Shown piece after piece: positions 45,266 to 55,985 of a stretch of DNA of 64,000 nt. Below the pieces are notes generated by a model. The model did no database searches, was not told where the DNA came from, and worked only from the letters and a program-made list of their open reading frames with translations. This DNA comes from Cryobacterium sp. Y11 (lineage in GTDB: Bacteria > Actinomycetota > Actinomycetes > Actinomycetales > Microbacteriaceae). The DNA is taken from contig NZ_PJJO01000053.1 in assembly GCF_002929535.1 (NCBI RefSeq), forward strand, positions 101,359-165,358, given 5' to 3'. The position numbers and the translations under genes are program-made. How positions within the stretch are numbered: the first letter of the stretch is position 1; the number at the start of each line of letters is the position of its first letter.

Positions 45266-45883
45266 TCAGGGCGCGGTACTGGTGGGGCGTGAGCGCAACC
45301 ACATGCCCGATGCGGGATGAAACGGCAGCAGGAAATGTAGGAGGAGGCCCGACAGGACCGTGACGGTTACCGCTCCAATGGCCGCGAAATTAGTGAACTG
45401 TGCCTCAACGTTAACCCCGGCCAACGTCGTCACGGTCCATCCGAGCGCCCACAGCGTGGCCATGCCCAGGGCCCACAGCCAGCGTCGGCGCGTGCGCGGC
45501 GGTAACCCCATGGCCTGCGCGGCACCGAGCACGATCCCGGTGATAGCTCCCATCAAGGCTAGCTCCGGCAGCGTCGTGCGATAGTCGACCACCGTCGAGC
45601 CGAGGAGCAGACCCACACCCAGCCCGATCCCGGTCAACGGAACCCAGTTCAGCGGATTGAGACGACGCCGACTGGCCAGCACCTGACCGAAGCCGATGAC
45701 GACCCCACAAACCGCGCCACCGATCAGGGCCGATACGGGGTTACTGACGCGCCCCCCGGCGGCCGTGCCGGCCAAACCTGCGATCGGGAACGCAAGAAAT
45801 CCTACGCTCCACAGCAACCAGGTCGAGAAGAATGTGGGGTTTCGGAAGCTCGGATTGCGATGGAGTCGCCGCATTCTGGTCAC
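45266..45883 (-). CDS. Integral membrane protein, unknown
   Basis: 205 residues from a GTG at 45883 with GGAG seven bases upstream (the frame extends to 45955). About six hydrophobic helices are interspersed with short basic loops, for example FFSTWLLWSVGFLAFPIAGL, SALIGGAVCGVVIGFGQVL and LALMGAITGIVLGAAQAMGL. Repeated Gly-rich packing motifs suggest an internal duplication. No transporter or enzyme signature is seen. It lies where a jetD gene would be expected next to jetC but bears no resemblance to JetD. Confidence 0.75.
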   Translation of the reverse strand: MTRMRRLHRNPSFRNPTFFSTWLLWSVGFLAFPIAGLAGTAAGGRVSNPVSALIGGAVCGVVIGFGQVLASRRRLNPLNWVPLTGIGLGVGLLLGSTVVDYRTTLPELALMGAITGIVLGAAQAMGLPPRTRRRWLWALGMATLWALGWTVTTLAGVNVEAQFTNFAAIGAVTVTVLSGLLLHFLLPFHPASGMWLRSRPTSTAP

Positions 45884-46088
45884 GTTTCTGCTCCAGTCCA
45901 CGATACTGGTCGGTGAGTGCAGCCCACGTCCTTGAGATGAATCTCGGACCGGCATGCAGACATGCTACGCCCAAGCTAGTGCGGCCAAACAGGGTGCGGG
46001 GATAGCCAAACAACGCGGTACCTGATCGGCGAACGCGGCTTGGGCAACGATACGTGCGTTTTCGCATGCAGAGCCGCCCGGACTGCGC

Positions 46089-49000
46089 TTAGGCCACAAG
46101 TACCTCCGGTGACGCTAAGGGCGTGATGTAGGAGTAACCGGTGGCCGTGTTCTTGGTGACCGACAGCACGAGTTGCATGGATGGTTCAAGCGCGGTGACC
46201 TTGTCGAGCGGGGCTCCGACGATAAGTTGAAAGCCGAGCCCCTTCCACGCGGCGACGGCTCGACCGGCGAACTCAGCGTCGGATTTGACGAAACCCTCGT
46301 CGAGAAACACCGGCGCGAAGCGCGGCCGGGTGCGGCTTTCATCGCCGAGCTGAAAACGTAGGGCCGCGCCGACCACGAAGGCCACGAGCTCCTGCGACTC
46401 GCCACCGCTCTTTCCCCCGAGGGACGAGTAGGTGCTGACGCGGGTGCCCTCCTGCGTCACGCGAACAGCCGTGATCTCGACATGCTGGCGCACGTCGAGC
46501 AGCACATCGCGCTGGGAAGTGGTGGTGCCCTCGGGACGCCGAATCACAGCCATGAACTGCTGCAGCCGGGCGAACCGATCCTCGGTTTGATCGTCGGTGA
46601 ATTGTTCCGTCGCACCGGAGGAGAGCGCTTTGAGCTCCTTGCGGAACGCGGTCGCGTCGTCGCGGTGCAGTCGGCGCAGGGAAATCTGTAGGCGGTCGCG
46701 GGTTGCGCCGAACGGCAGGGTCGCGAGGATCTCATTGATCGGCCGTAATCGATCTTCGATCTCTTCGATGGCCGTGTTGAACGCGCCGGTGAGCGGCACA
46801 AGGTCCTGCCCGCTCCACGCGGAGAGCCGGCGTTTCCATTCTTGGCGACGCTCGGAGAGACCGAGTGTGCGGATGGCATCGAGAATATCGGTGTAGCTCG
46901 TGACCGATTCGAGCGCGACACCGATATTCGGATCGGGCCAGCGAGCCTGGTACGTCTCGAAGATGCCGATCATAGTGGCGCGGTCACGGGCGGCACCGTC
47001 ACGATCCTGCGCCGACTGGTTGATCAGCCGCTCACGCAGGCGTTTGAGGCCACCGGGGAAACCGGCGAGGTCGTTGTGGTCAGTGACGCGCGCGAACTGT
47101 TCATCGAGGTGCAGAGAATGTTCCGGCGACAGGGTCAGCGAGTCGCTCTGTTCGATCTGTTCGAGTCGATCATTGACCGCATCCTGTGCGTCGACGATGC
47201 TGCCCTGCTCATCGCTGAGCACGGCCCCGGCCTGCTCGGTGCTGTGCTTGATTTTCTGGGCAGCATCCAGCTCGAGGGCGAGCCGGGCCCCTTCGTTACT
47301 CAGGGCGCGCAGAATATCGCTGCTGGCCAGCATCCGCTCTTGCTCCGATTTCTTGCCCTGAATGCGTTCGGCTGCCGCCCCGACGTCAATGGTCAGCCAG
47401 TCGGTGTCGAGAATGTACTGGTGAGCGGCCTGTCGGTCGCGCAATGCACCGAGTTGCTCGGTAACAGCGGATGCCCGCCCCGCGATCGCGTCAGCTGCCA
47501 GCGACTGCGCGGTCAGCTCTACGGCGATGTCATCGAGCCGGGCCCGGCTGGAAAAACCGATGATCGACTTCTGGCCGGTGTTCCAGCCATGGGCGCCGCG
47601 GGAACCGTTGCGCGTCTGCCCGCTCGGGGTCACTCGTGCACCCTCACCAACCAACTCGGACGGGTTGGCCACGCAGAGCGCGTCGAGGCTCGACGACCGA
47701 AGGCGCGCCCGCACCCAGCTGCTGAACGGCGAGTCCTTCAGATCGAGCTTGCCAGACACGTAGCGGGCGTCGCCGGTCACGGTCTGATGCTGCTCCAACG
47801 CCACACCCTCGAAGTGGATGCGCAGAGGCAGCTGCAGTGGGTCGATCGCCGCGCTCAGGTGCGCGAGGCGAGTCTCGTCGACGAGCAAAACCCGAACGAC
47901 CGACGACAGGGTCATCTCGGCGGCCTGCCGCCACTGTTCCTCACCGGCGGTAATGTCGATGAGTTCGGCGACGAACGGCAGTTCCTGGGCCGGAATTCCC
48001 GCCGCTTCGGCGATCAGCAGCCGGGCTTGATGCAGGGGCTGGGGCACCAGGCTTTCGCGCCCGGTCAGAAATACGCGTTCCCTTTTGAGTAGGCGGATGC
48101 CCTCCTCCACGGGGTACGCCTCACGCTGCTGTGCCGCACGCGTCGCCTCCAGGGCAGACTCGGCGGCGGCGAACTCGGCGGCAAAGCGGGTGGCCTCCTG
48201 CTGGGCGGCCGCGAAGGTAGCAGCCGAATCGATCGATGCAGCCAGAACATGCACCCTGTGATCGAAACTCGCGTGCTCCCGCGCCACAGTGTCGCGCTGG
48301 TCGCTGAGGTGCACGAGCTCGGTCTGTAGCCGTTCGAGCACATCACCGCCGTTGTCGCGCTCCTGCTGTTGCACGTCGACAACCTGGATTTTCAGCGCGG
48401 TCTCGGCGTCGCGCGCCTCTACGAGGGCGGTCTGATTGTCACGGCGGGCTACCCGATTGGTGTCGGCGGCAGTCTCGAGCAGGGTGTGTTCGGTGCGCAG
48501 CTGCCACAGCACAAACGGGGTGTCCCCAGCCCGGTGCACGCCGAAGGTGTCGACCAGTTCGGCCTTGTTGGTTGCGGCCTGGTAAGCCTGCTGCAGTTCG
48601 GGGAGGCGTTCGAGTACCTGGGCCTTTTGCGCTTCCGTGACCATGGCACCGTAGGAACGTTCCAGGTCTTCGAAGTGGTCGACCGCCTTGTCGGCGGCAG
48701 CGAAGGTCGCGGGCTCTTCGAGCACCATCGACTTGTAGAGTCCGTCGACCGTTTTCACCTGCTGGCCGGCCTGGATGCGGGCGAGCAGGCGCAGGGCCTT
48801 GCCGCCCTCGCCGTTGGCGCCGATACCGAGCCGGGTGTACAGGGTTTGGGCGAACGCCGCGTAGGTATCGAATACGTCGAGGCCTTCGAAGCGGGCCTTG
48901 AGGGCGCGCTTGTCGAACCGGTTCTCGGCGCAGGAGGCGAGGTCGCGTAGGTCAAGGCATCCGTCGGTCGTGGCCATTTTCATGGCGACGTCGGCGAATT

Positions 49001-49460
49001 TATGGGCGCCAGGCGGGACGAAGTAGGCCCGCAACACGGTAAACCGGCGCTCGTTGTCGTCGATGAAGGTCAAGGCGATGGCGCCCCAGGTAGCCTCGTG
49101 CGCGCCGCGCAGCACCTGGTCGGTCAGCTCGCCGGTTGCCGCTTCCCGGTTGGCGTCGGTCTTGCCGCGCAGGTAGGTCATCAGGTTGCGCTGGTCGTGG
49201 CTGCGGGCACGGCCCGAGCCGGCATCGTTCGAGGCACCGTTGAACGGGGTGTCCGAGGGCATCATCAGCGCCAGGTAGGCGTCGAGCAGGCTGCTCTTGC
49301 CGGTGCCTGACGCACCGGAGACGAGCGTGGCCGCGGCACTAAAGTTGATCGTGTGGTGACCGTGAAATCCGCCCCAGTTGACCAACTGCATGGATTCGGC
49401 CCGCCACTGGGTAGTGCCCTCGGTGGCGCCGTCGATGTAGAACAGCGGGGAATCGTTCAT
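46089..49460 (-). CDS. jetC: JetC, SMC/MukB-like ATPase of a Wadjet system
   Basis: 1123 residues. The N-terminal head has the Walker A loop [10 protein letters not shown] (about residues 48-57). Two long coiled-coil arms (about 270-460 and 680-850) flank a hinge-like region. The C-terminal head has the ABC signature [17 protein letters not shown] and the Walker [11 protein letters not shown]. This is the SbcC/MukB-like JetC architecture. In Wadjet, JetA, JetB and JetC form a condensin-like loop-extruding motor that detects small circular DNA. Its start overlaps the jetB stop by four bases. No jetD follows: the next gene downstream is an unrelated membrane protein after a 205-bp gap. Confidence 0.92.
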   Translation of the reverse strand: MNDSPLFYIDGATEGTTQWRAESMQLVNWGGFHGHHTINFSAAATLVSGASGTGKSSLLDAYLALMMPSDTPFNGASNDAGSGRARSHDQRNLMTYLRGKTDANREAATGELTDQVLRGAHEATWGAIALTFIDDNERRFTVLRAYFVPPGAHKFADVAMKMATTDGCLDLRDLASCAENRFDKRALKARFEGLDVFDTYAAFAQTLYTRLGIGANGEGGKALRLLARIQAGQQVKTVDGLYKSMVLEEPATFAAADKAVDHFEDLERSYGAMVTEAQKAQVLERLPELQQAYQAATNKAELVDTFGVHRAGDTPFVLWQLRTEHTLLETAADTNRVARRDNQTALVEARDAETALKIQVVDVQQQERDNGGDVLERLQTELVHLSDQRDTVAREHASFDHRVHVLAASIDSAATFAAAQQEATRFAAEFAAAESALEATRAAQQREAYPVEEGIRLLKRERVFLTGRESLVPQPLHQARLLIAEAAGIPAQELPFVAELIDITAGEEQWRQAAEMTLSSVVRVLLVDETRLAHLSAAIDPLQLPLRIHFEGVALEQHQTVTGDARYVSGKLDLKDSPFSSWVRARLRSSSLDALCVANPSELVGEGARVTPSGQTRNGSRGAHGWNTGQKSIIGFSSRARLDDIAVELTAQSLAADAIAGRASAVTEQLGALRDRQAAHQYILDTDWLTIDVGAAAERIQGKKSEQERMLASSDILRALSNEGARLALELDAAQKIKHSTEQAGAVLSDEQGSIVDAQDAVNDRLEQIEQSDSLTLSPEHSLHLDEQFARVTDHNDLAGFPGGLKRLRERLINQSAQDRDGAARDRATMIGIFETYQARWPDPNIGVALESVTSYTDILDAIRTLGLSERRQEWKRRLSAWSGQDLVPLTGAFNTAIEEIEDRLRPINEILATLPFGATRDRLQISLRRLHRDDATAFRKELKALSSGATEQFTDDQTEDRFARLQQFMAVIRRPEGTTTSQRDVLLDVRQHVEITAVRVTQEGTRVSTYSSLGGKSGGESQELVAFVVGAALRFQLGDESRTRPRFAPVFLDEGFVKSDAEFAGRAVAAWKGLGFQLIVGAPLDKVTALEPSMQLVLSVTKNTATGYSYITPLASPEVLVA

Positions 49461-50152
49461 GCGAGGGGCTCCAGGGGCGAGGCGGCGAGCGGTTCGGGGT
49501 CGTCAGCACGGTTTTCCTGACGCAACCAGTCGAGCAGTTCGCCGAGACGTTCCACCGACAACAGCACTTCGATCACGGCCGAGATACGAAATCGGTCTGG
49601 GTCGCTGGTCTTCAGCAACACCCTCGCTTTGGCGAGGCTGTCGACCGCGGCAGCGGCCTTTCGGGCGTCACCGGAAAGATCGGTGGCGTATTCCGGGCGA
49701 AAGTGCGCAACGTTCTCGACCAGGTTGTCCCGGTCGACGAGCACGATCTCTTGGCCGTTGGCCCGTTCACTGCGAAAGCGCTGGCGCAGCAGCACGAGCA
49801 GAATTGTCTCCTCGCGGGTGTAGGCCACGTCATGCAGCAGCGTGGGAAACCGCTCGCCGCCCTCCGCGAGGGCCTGCCGCTTGAAGGCGACCTCGTAGTG
49901 GTGGTCGACGTGCAGGTCGAGGAAGACGTCGTTGAGGCGGGACTTGAGCAGGCGCTGCGACTTCAGCAGGGTCTGCCATTCGACGGGCTGCAGGGCCGCC
50001 GAGATATAGCGGTGTTTCAGCAGCAGCACGAGGGTACGACGCTGCTCTACGCTCAGCCCGCCCTCGTCGCCCTCGAACAGGGACAGGGTCTGGGGGTCGC
50101 TGTCGATGTCGGTGGCGGTGCCAGTGGCCTCAGCCGAGAAGTCGTCAATCAT
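49457..50152 (-). CDS. jetB: JetB, DUF4194 (MukE-like) subunit of a Wadjet system
   Basis: 231 residues with the DUF4194 pattern: [55 protein letters not shown] and a winged-helix C-terminal part ([20 protein letters not shown]). JetB is the kleisin-bridging MukE-like subunit of the Wadjet motor. It overlaps jetA by eight bases and jetC by four, so the three subunits are translated in a coupled way and probably in fixed ratio. Confidence 0.92.
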   Translation of the reverse strand: MIDDFSAEATGTATDIDSDPQTLSLFEGDEGGLSVEQRRTLVLLLKHRYISAALQPVEWQTLLKSQRLLKSRLNDVFLDLHVDHHYEVAFKRQALAEGGERFPTLLHDVAYTREETILLVLLRQRFRSERANGQEIVLVDRDNLVENVAHFRPEYATDLSGDARKAAAAVDSLAKARVLLKTSDPDRFRISAVIEVLLSVERLGELLDWLRQENRADDPEPLAASPLEPLA

Positions 50153-51656
50153 GCTGGGAACCCAAATTCTGGGCGGCCAGAGCCGCCGTGTCGTCGTCGG
50201 TCAAGATGCGTCGCGGCACGTCGAAGACCCGCACCGAGCCATCCGGTCGTATCGTTTGAAAACTCTCCAGGCTGACCGGGCCGGCCGACGTGCTCAGCTG
50301 GGCGGCCAGTTGCAGCAGGCCGAGAATTTCGACCGGGCGGCGCAGGCTTGCATCGAAGCTGTTGAATGCGCTGCCAACGGATGCCGCCTCCCCCGCCGCA
50401 ACAGCGGCCACGAGTGCGTCGCGCAGATCTTCGAGCAGCGGCCCGCCCTGCAGGCGCAGGTCGCCCAGGCTCGGGGCTGTGGGAGCCGCGTCGGACACGT
50501 CGGCCAGCGCGGGCGGCCCGAGGTGGGCAATCGGATCGTAAAACCGTTCGCGCAAGTGTTCCACCTCGAGTGTGCCGGACATGAGCTCGGTGGTGACAGT
50601 GGAGCGCGGGCCGGCGGTCTGCATCCAGACGGCGAGTTCGCGATTGACGCCCCGCAGCACGAGCTCAAGCTCGCGGTCTTTCACCACGTCGTGGTTGACG
50701 ATGTGCTCGCGCAGCGTGGTCGTGAGCCCTGTGCGCTGGGTGAGAACGTCATCGATGCCCTTGCGCAGCAGTGTCACGGTGCTCATGAAGCTTCGGCGTT
50801 CGTTCAGAGTCAGTTCGAGGGCGAACGGATGCAGCAGAATCGTCTCCAGATCGGCCTTGAGCCCCTGCATGAGGGTGTCGTTGCGCAGCAGGGTGAACGC
50901 GCCCTCGAAGGCGCGACCCTCAGCGGTCGACGACATGAGGGCATCCGTTTTGGTCAGGTAGTCGTCGAGAACCTCGCTGATCGGGCGTTCCTCGCCGCGA
51001 AAGTCATTGACGATCTGCCGGTGCATGGCCGCGACCGACTCTTCGACCCGTTTGAAGTCGCTCGGGAGTTGCTGGATCAGGTCGATGAGGTTGGCGTAGC
51101 CCTCGTGCATCTGCTCGTTCGAGGCCGCCGCGACCAAGCCTCCGGCGGCAAGGCGATCGCGTTCGCTGGTCAGTTCGTCGATCTGCTGGTCGAGGCGGCG
51201 CATCCGCTCTTCGCGATCGGGGTTGGCCTCTGTGGCTCGGTGGCGCACGGTGTCGACGATCGTACCGAGGCGGGATTCGCTGATCAGTGCACGATCGCTG
51301 GCGAGACCGTCCACGAGGAGCAGGGCTTCGAGCGCGTGGCTGGTGAGCGAGTAGTGCTCTTCGCTCCCGTCACCCGCGTCGCGGATCTCCCGGTACAGCC
51401 AGAGGTCGTTCATCCACTGCACGCAGAGGGCGCGCCCGGTCTTCTCGGGGGCATCGACACCGGTGCTGCGGAGGTCGGCGAGATAGGCATCCACTTGGGT
51501 GTGGAGCAACTCGCACGCCACGCTGCGGCGGTCCCGGCTGAACGAGCTCTTGAACACCGCGAGCACGAACGGCGCCCATTTGCGGTCAAGTAGGCGCAGG
51601 GTGGGTTTGTCGAACGCTTCGCGCACCCGCGCCAATTCGACTGCAATATCACTCAC
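50145..51656 (-). CDS. jetA: JetA, DUF3375 (kleisin-like) subunit of a Wadjet system
   Basis: 503 residues from GTG at 51656. The N-terminal winged-helix part ([20 protein letters not shown]) and the middle DUF3375 segments ([39 protein letters not shown]) match JetA. The central helical bundle ends in a C-terminal winged helix. JetA is the kleisin that closes the SMC ring. Its GTG shares one base with the TAG stop of helR, so the two genes are directly coupled. Confidence 0.92.
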   Translation of the reverse strand: MSDIAVELARVREAFDKPTLRLLDRKWAPFVLAVFKSSFSRDRRSVACELLHTQVDAYLADLRSTGVDAPEKTGRALCVQWMNDLWLYREIRDAGDGSEEHYSLTSHALEALLLVDGLASDRALISESRLGTIVDTVRHRATEANPDREERMRRLDQQIDELTSERDRLAAGGLVAAASNEQMHEGYANLIDLIQQLPSDFKRVEESVAAMHRQIVNDFRGEERPISEVLDDYLTKTDALMSSTAEGRAFEGAFTLLRNDTLMQGLKADLETILLHPFALELTLNERRSFMSTVTLLRKGIDDVLTQRTGLTTTLREHIVNHDVVKDRELELVLRGVNRELAVWMQTAGPRSTVTTELMSGTLEVEHLRERFYDPIAHLGPPALADVSDAAPTAPSLGDLRLQGGPLLEDLRDALVAAVAAGEAASVGSAFNSFDASLRRPVEILGLLQLAAQLSTSAGPVSLESFQTIRPDGSVRVFDVPRRILTDDDTAALAAQNLGSQHD

Positions 51657-53887
51657 TAGGCGGTTCCCTCGCCGAGCGGGGCGTCGCCGGCCAGATAGAG
51701 CCGCTGCGTGGCCCGGGTCATCGCTACATAGAGTGCGCCGGCGCCACGCTCGGAGGCCGCGAGAATGGCAGCCGGGTCGACGACGATGACCGCGTCAAAC
51801 TCTAACCCCTTGGCATCCTGCGGCGTGAGCAGCGCGATCTCGCGGCTGAGGCCAAGCGCACCAACGCCGAGCAGATCGCCGAATTCAGCCCGCAGAGTGG
51901 ATTCTAGGTCGTCGAGAGCGGCATCGACGACGATCACGGCCAGGGTGCCGCCGGCGCCGAGCGCGCGGTCGCGGCGCACCGCCACCGCGGCGTCCGCTAC
52001 CGTTTCGACCGGCCACTCACTCGACCGCACCGTGCGGGACGGCGTGATCGGCAACCGGTGCGAGATCGCGACGGTTTCGGCCGCCGTGGCGATCTGGCTC
52101 GGCGTGCGATAGTTCACGGTGAGTTCTTCGAGCCGCCAGCGGTCGGCTTCTGGCGAGCCGTCGAGCACCGGCTGCAGCGCCTCTTTCCAGCTAGCGGATG
52201 CCGCGGCGCTGGCCGCCTGCGCGATGTCGCCGACGATCGTGAACGACCGGCGCGGGCCACGGCGCAGCACCAGCCTCCACTGCATCGGGGACAGCTCCTG
52301 CGCTTCGTCGATGACGACGTGGCCGTAGGTCCAGCTGCGGTCACGCGCCGCGCGCTCACTGGTGGTGGCCCGTTCATCGAGTTCGGCGAAGCTGGCCGCG
52401 AGATCTTTCGCGTTGACGAGCCCCTTGACCTGCATGTTTTCAATGGCCGTTTCGGCGTTCTCCACGTCACGTTTGCGCTGTTCCTTGAGCGCGCGTTTCT
52501 GCGCCTGGTCGACCGCGTTGTACTCACCAAGCAGCTCGGCCGCCTCGTCGAGCAGGGGAATGTCGGCGATCGTAAACTCGGCGCCCCGCGAACGGGCGAG
52601 CAGCTTGCGCTGGGCGTAACGCCAGCGCGGGGTCAGCTCCTCCAACCATTGCGGCCGCGCATAGAGATCTTGCAGCAGCTTGTGCGGGGTCAGCGGCAGC
52701 CACGCGGTGTTGAGCGCGACGCGCACATCGTCGGCCAGGCGCAGGTCCTCACGCAGCATCGGCAAGTCCGTGTCGTCCATGGAGCGGCCCTGCTTCTGCA
52801 GCTGCTCCAGCCAAACCCGGGAGAGCGCGTTGATGGCGGTCTTTACGAAGGTGACCCTGGCCTCGTTGTGGGTCTTGCCGGTGCTGCGCGCACGCGCGAT
52901 CGCCTGGGCCACGAGCTCGGGCTGCAACACGATGCGGTCGTTATTTACGACAAGCACCTGAGCGGTGGAAGGAGTGCGCTGCCGGGAATGTACCGCCCGG
53001 GCAATGAGATCAGCCATGAACGCCTGGCCCTTGAGGGCCGCGACGGCGGGGGCATCCTCTTTGGTCGCTTCGACGCCAGGAAAGAGCTGACCGACCGAGG
53101 CGAGTACAACGCCGGTCTCGCCGAGGGAGGGCAGCACGGCCTCGATGTACTGCAGAAACGAGCGCGACGGGCCAATGATGAGCACTCCACTGTCGCGCAG
53201 CCGATCTCGGTGCGTGTAGAGCAGATAGGCAGCGCGGTGCAGCGCCACGGCGGTTTTTCCGGTGCCGGGGCCGCCCTGCACGACGAGAACACCGGCCAAA
53301 TCAGAGCGGATGATGCGGTCCTGCTCCGCTTGAATGGTCGAGACGATATCGGCCATGTGCCCGGTACGCTGCGCGGTTAGGGCCGCGAGCAGGGCGCCCT
53401 CGCCCTGGTGCGTGGTCGCATCCGGGTTGGCGAGCAGCGCGGGATCAAGAATCTCGTCTTCGATACGGATGATGTTGCGCCCCTTGGACAGCAGGTGGCG
53501 GCGGGCCCTAGCCCCGAGCGGCGTGGCGGCGGTGGCCTGGTAGAACGCGCTCGCCTGCGGCACCCGCCAATCCAGCAAAAGCGGCTTGTGGTCTTCGTCG
53601 CGCAGGCCGACCCGGCCGATGTAGCGGTAAACCGAGTCGCCGGAGTTGTCTGGTATGGTTTCGAGCCGACCAAAGGCGAGCCGGTCGTCGACCTCACGCA
53701 ATTGCACGATGCGGTCCTCGTAGAGGCGGGCAAAGGTGTCGCGTTCGCTCCGGGACTGATGGTTGCCGCCGACGTCAAGGCGCCGCACCTCGATCAGCTG
53801 GTGTTCGGCCTCTTTTGCCAGCGCGTCCAACCGCTCATACAGCGACTGGACATAGTTCTGTTCCTGAACAAGCTCCTGGTCGATCAC
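51656..53887 (-). CDS. helR: HelD/HelR-type UvrD-like ATPase leading the Wadjet operon
   Basis: 743 residues from GTG at 53887 (AGGGG site). An N-terminal helical hairpin (YVQSLYERLDALAKEAEHQL) that in HelD enters the RNA polymerase secondary channel is followed by a 1A domain with Walker A GGPGTGKTAVALHRAAYLLY. The middle insertion is long and helical. Walker B is HVVIDEAQELSPMQW, and motif VI lies in LYVAMTRATQRLYLAG. The absence of UvrD-type DNA-binding features and the overall length match actinobacterial HelR, which removes RNA polymerase from DNA and can protect it from rifamycins. No rifamycin-associated element was seen upstream. Its stop overlaps the jetA start by one base, an unusual union with a Wadjet operon. 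Confidence 0.85.
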   Translation of the reverse strand: MIDQELVQEQNYVQSLYERLDALAKEAEHQLIEVRRLDVGGNHQSRSERDTFARLYEDRIVQLREVDDRLAFGRLETIPDNSGDSVYRYIGRVGLRDEDHKPLLLDWRVPQASAFYQATAATPLGARARRHLLSKGRNIIRIEDEILDPALLANPDATTHQGEGALLAALTAQRTGHMADIVSTIQAEQDRIIRSDLAGVLVVQGGPGTGKTAVALHRAAYLLYTHRDRLRDSGVLIIGPSRSFLQYIEAVLPSLGETGVVLASVGQLFPGVEATKEDAPAVAALKGQAFMADLIARAVHSRQRTPSTAQVLVVNNDRIVLQPELVAQAIARARSTGKTHNEARVTFVKTAINALSRVWLEQLQKQGRSMDDTDLPMLREDLRLADDVRVALNTAWLPLTPHKLLQDLYARPQWLEELTPRWRYAQRKLLARSRGAEFTIADIPLLDEAAELLGEYNAVDQAQKRALKEQRKRDVENAETAIENMQVKGLVNAKDLAASFAELDERATTSERAARDRSWTYGHVVIDEAQELSPMQWRLVLRRGPRRSFTIVGDIAQAASAAASASWKEALQPVLDGSPEADRWRLEELTVNYRTPSQIATAAETVAISHRLPITPSRTVRSSEWPVETVADAAVAVRRDRALGAGGTLAVIVVDAALDDLESTLRAEFGDLLGVGALGLSREIALLTPQDAKGLEFDAVIVVDPAAILAASERGAGALYVAMTRATQRLYLAGDAPLGEGTA

Positions 53888-54353
53888 GCACGCACCCCTT
53901 AAACCGAAGTCACTAGTTTAGTCGCGGTCGGTGTGGGCCTTGCTGTGTGTGTTGAGCCGCGCGTCGAAGTCCCGGCCGGGCATGCCTCGTTCCCTGAGGT
54001 CTTGATCGGTGAACGTCATCTCCGGCGTATTGCCGCGATGACGAGATCATTCTTTGAGCCTGAGATTCTGCTCGTTGGTGGATACGCGCGCGCAGCCTAT
54101 GAGCATCCCAATCATGCTTCTGAGCGTGTCCCGTATGTCCCCCGCTCATCGGCATTTTCTCGGGCGGACTACTGGAACTGCCGCGCTCGCTGATTGTGCA
54201 CCACCCGGGAAAGACGACGTGTCACCGATTCCGTGCCTCACCACGTAGACGAGGCTGCCGCATCCGGACGACTGCGACAGCTGTGCGGATCACTGGCATT
54301 GCACGGCGGCTCGGCCGGATATAGCCTGATTTCGTCGTGAAGGGGGGAGGCCG
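53888..54353. other. Gap without a recognised gene
   Basis: This 466-bp interval should contain the helR promoter at its left end. A 33-residue minus-strand frame (54020 to 53922, MTFTDQDLRERGMPGRDFDARL and onward in pieces) and a 53-residue plus frame near 54036 are the longest open stretches. Neither has clear homology. Base composition is more mixed than in the flanking operon, which fits a decayed region. Confidence 0.4.
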
Positions 54354-54794
54354 TCAGATGAGAATGTCGACGTATAGTTCGTGCGGTTGTTGAACACCGT
54401 CGGATGTGTATCCGACATCGAGCTTGCGGTTCCCGAGAGTCAATCCCTGCTCTTCAGCCCAGTCATAAATGGTCTGGAAACCGCCTGCGATGGTTGCCAC
54501 CGTACCGTCATGCCGGTGGTGGACGAATCTTCCACTGGGAAGGAGAGCCACAGCCATACCATCAGGCACTGAAACTTCGGCGGCGACAGCTACTGATCCA
54601 ATAGTCTCGCGGTAACGGCCGTCGCCTAAATGGTTGCTAGCCTCGACGAAGACGCCTGTGCCTGAGTCGGGCAGCTCGTCTTGACGGGAAAACAGCTCGC
54701 GCCAGGCCGCAGGCATCTCGGAGCGTAGCTGGCCGAAGTAAGCGACAACTTCGATTCCGATGACAGCAGTCTCGCCAAGTTCAACAATCTCCAT
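54354..54794 (-). CDS. GyrI-like/AraC effector-binding domain protein
   Basis: 146 residues from the ATG at 54794 with GGGAGG five bases upstream. The fold has two strand-helix repeats (VIGIEVVAYFGQLRSEMPAAW, then VSVPDGMAVALLPSGRFVHHRH). A YDWAEEQGLT segment and a C-terminal HELYVDI motif follow. These are the pattern of the GyrI-like small-molecule-binding domain. Such free-standing proteins bind hydrophobic drugs or act as gyrase inhibitors; which applies here is not known. Confidence 0.8.
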   Translation of the reverse strand: MEIVELGETAVIGIEVVAYFGQLRSEMPAAWRELFSRQDELPDSGTGVFVEASNHLGDGRYRETIGSVAVAAEVSVPDGMAVALLPSGRFVHHRHDGTVATIAGGFQTIYDWAEEQGLTLGNRKLDVGYTSDGVQQPHELYVDILI

Positions 54795-54846
54795 TGATGC
54801 CTCCCTGGCTTGGCCCCAAACGGTTTACTCATGTATCCAAAAATGA

Positions 54847-55023
54847 TACGGCCTCGCCACTCTAGTCAGAGGGACTGTTCTGCCTGCAGTGCTCGGCCAC
54901 GCGGGTGCTGGGATCGTCGAGGCTATTGGGGAGGGCGTGATGAGTGTCGAAGTGCGCGACCATGTGCTTCTGAGCTTTTCCAGTTGTGGGGTGCGTTCTC
55001 CCTGTGTCTCTGGGCATCCCTGA
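54847..55023 (+). pseudogene. Fragment of a zinc-type alcohol dehydrogenase
   Basis: The 59-codon frame reads GTVLPAVLGHAGAGIVEAIG, then VRDHVLLSFSSCGVRSPC and VSGHP before TGA. This is the zinc-binding region of class-III-like alcohol dehydrogenases (GH.GAG.VE..G, HV.LSF.SCG.C..C). One Cys of the structural zinc set is Arg here (CGVRSPC). Both ends are missing. It lies directly beside the IS1380 remnant and looks like a gene cut by it. Confidence 0.75.
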
Positions 55024-55102
55024 TTCAACTTTCTAGATCACAATGCCGTGTCCAAGAACAGTGAAGCACGCCACTATGCCGACATCGGCATAGATTGATG
55101 AT

Positions 55103-55420
55103 ATGGACCCGCTGCGCCACGGCGGGACGGACCGGCTGTTCGGTGGGGTGCGGGCGCCATCGCCGTTGGGGACGTTGCTGCGCACGTTCACCTGGCCGTG
55201 TCCGCTAGCCCGACGCGGTCGCCGCCGGGATGGTCGTCGGGCTGGCCCGGGACAGCCCACTGCTGGCCGGCGCCGACTAGGTCGCCTACATCAATGCCCG
55301 CCCCACACGACACACCGGTCACACGCCAACACCACCTCAGGTCACAGGCCCCATCAGCCTACTTTGCCGAGACCCTGCGCCCTGGTCCTGGCAGCGATTG
55401 CCCACGCCAACGGCTCACAC
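55103..55420 (+). mobile_element. IS1380-family transposase remnant
   Basis: From the ATG at 55103 the frame gives DPLRHGGTDRLFGGVRAPSP and LGTLLRTFTW, the conserved N-terminal block of IS1380 transposases. A shifted frame then supplies VVGLARDSPLLAGAD, an in-frame stop, and VAYIN. Catalytic regions are absent. An 18-bp palindrome TATGCCGA/TCGGCATA (55075-55092) precedes the start and may be part of the element's end. Confidence 0.75.
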
Positions 55421-55550
55421 GAGCACTCCGGCGTCGACTTCAACGAGGACGGCACACCCCCCGAGGATTCTCCCGCCGGCCCTCGCTTTATCCCTGGCCA
55501 GAGGCCCACTGAACAAACCCGATCACCAACGATCCTTCATGGTTGTGTGC

Positions 55551-55985
55551 TTAGCTGGCGGATTGGCGAACTTGCCGGTCATCGAGCGGCTGGGTCAAAC
55601 TGACTTTGGTCGTTGTGGTCAGGGCGATTGCCTGGCAGTCGGTACTGCCGGGGAGTGCACCTTCTGTCAGGTCGAGAGTGACATCTTTCATGGCCTCCGT
55701 GACAGTTGCATGAATGCCGGTACATGATGCTGGTCCCGCTAGGAAGGTGACCTCAATGGTGGTTGGCGTCACCTCGCGCCATGAATCCCAGACCAGCACG
55801 CTCGGCGATACCAGATCGTCGCGTGACGTCATGGTCTGGGGTGTGGCACTGCCGCTTTGAGGTGGGTGTGTGGCGGTGGACCCCGCACCTGGAGACGGTC
55901 CGGAGCCTGAGCAGCCCGCAAGAGCAACGGTGATCATCATGACTCCAGCTATCATTTTTACTCGCGTGATCCACCGCCTGGGCAT
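55551..55985 (-). CDS. Putative lipoprotein
   Basis: 144 residues. A basic start (PRRWITRVK), hydrophobic helix MIAGVMMITVALAGC with lipobox ALAGC, then a Ser/Pro/Gly-rich linker and a beta-rich domain (VTFLAGPASCTGIHATV). No family is recognised. Its ATG overlaps the stop of the upstream ORF (TAATG), so the two are translationally coupled. It remains intact in a region full of insertion-sequence debris. Confidence 0.7.
   Translation of the reverse strand: MPRRWITRVKMIAGVMMITVALAGCSGSGPSPGAGSTATHPPQSGSATPQTMTSRDDLVSPSVLVWDSWREVTPTTIEVTFLAGPASCTGIHATVTEAMKDVTLDLTEGALPGSTDCQAIALTTTTKVSLTQPLDDRQVRQSAS

Noticed and set aside
45266..45883. Membrane protein after jetC as a diverged JetD
   Set aside because: It consists of about six membrane helices, whereas JetD is a soluble TOPRIM-type nuclease; there is no shared motif.
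53888..54000. Rifamycin-associated element upstream of helR
   Set aside because: No long inverted repeat of the known type is present; only a five-base TAAAC/GTTTA repeat is seen.
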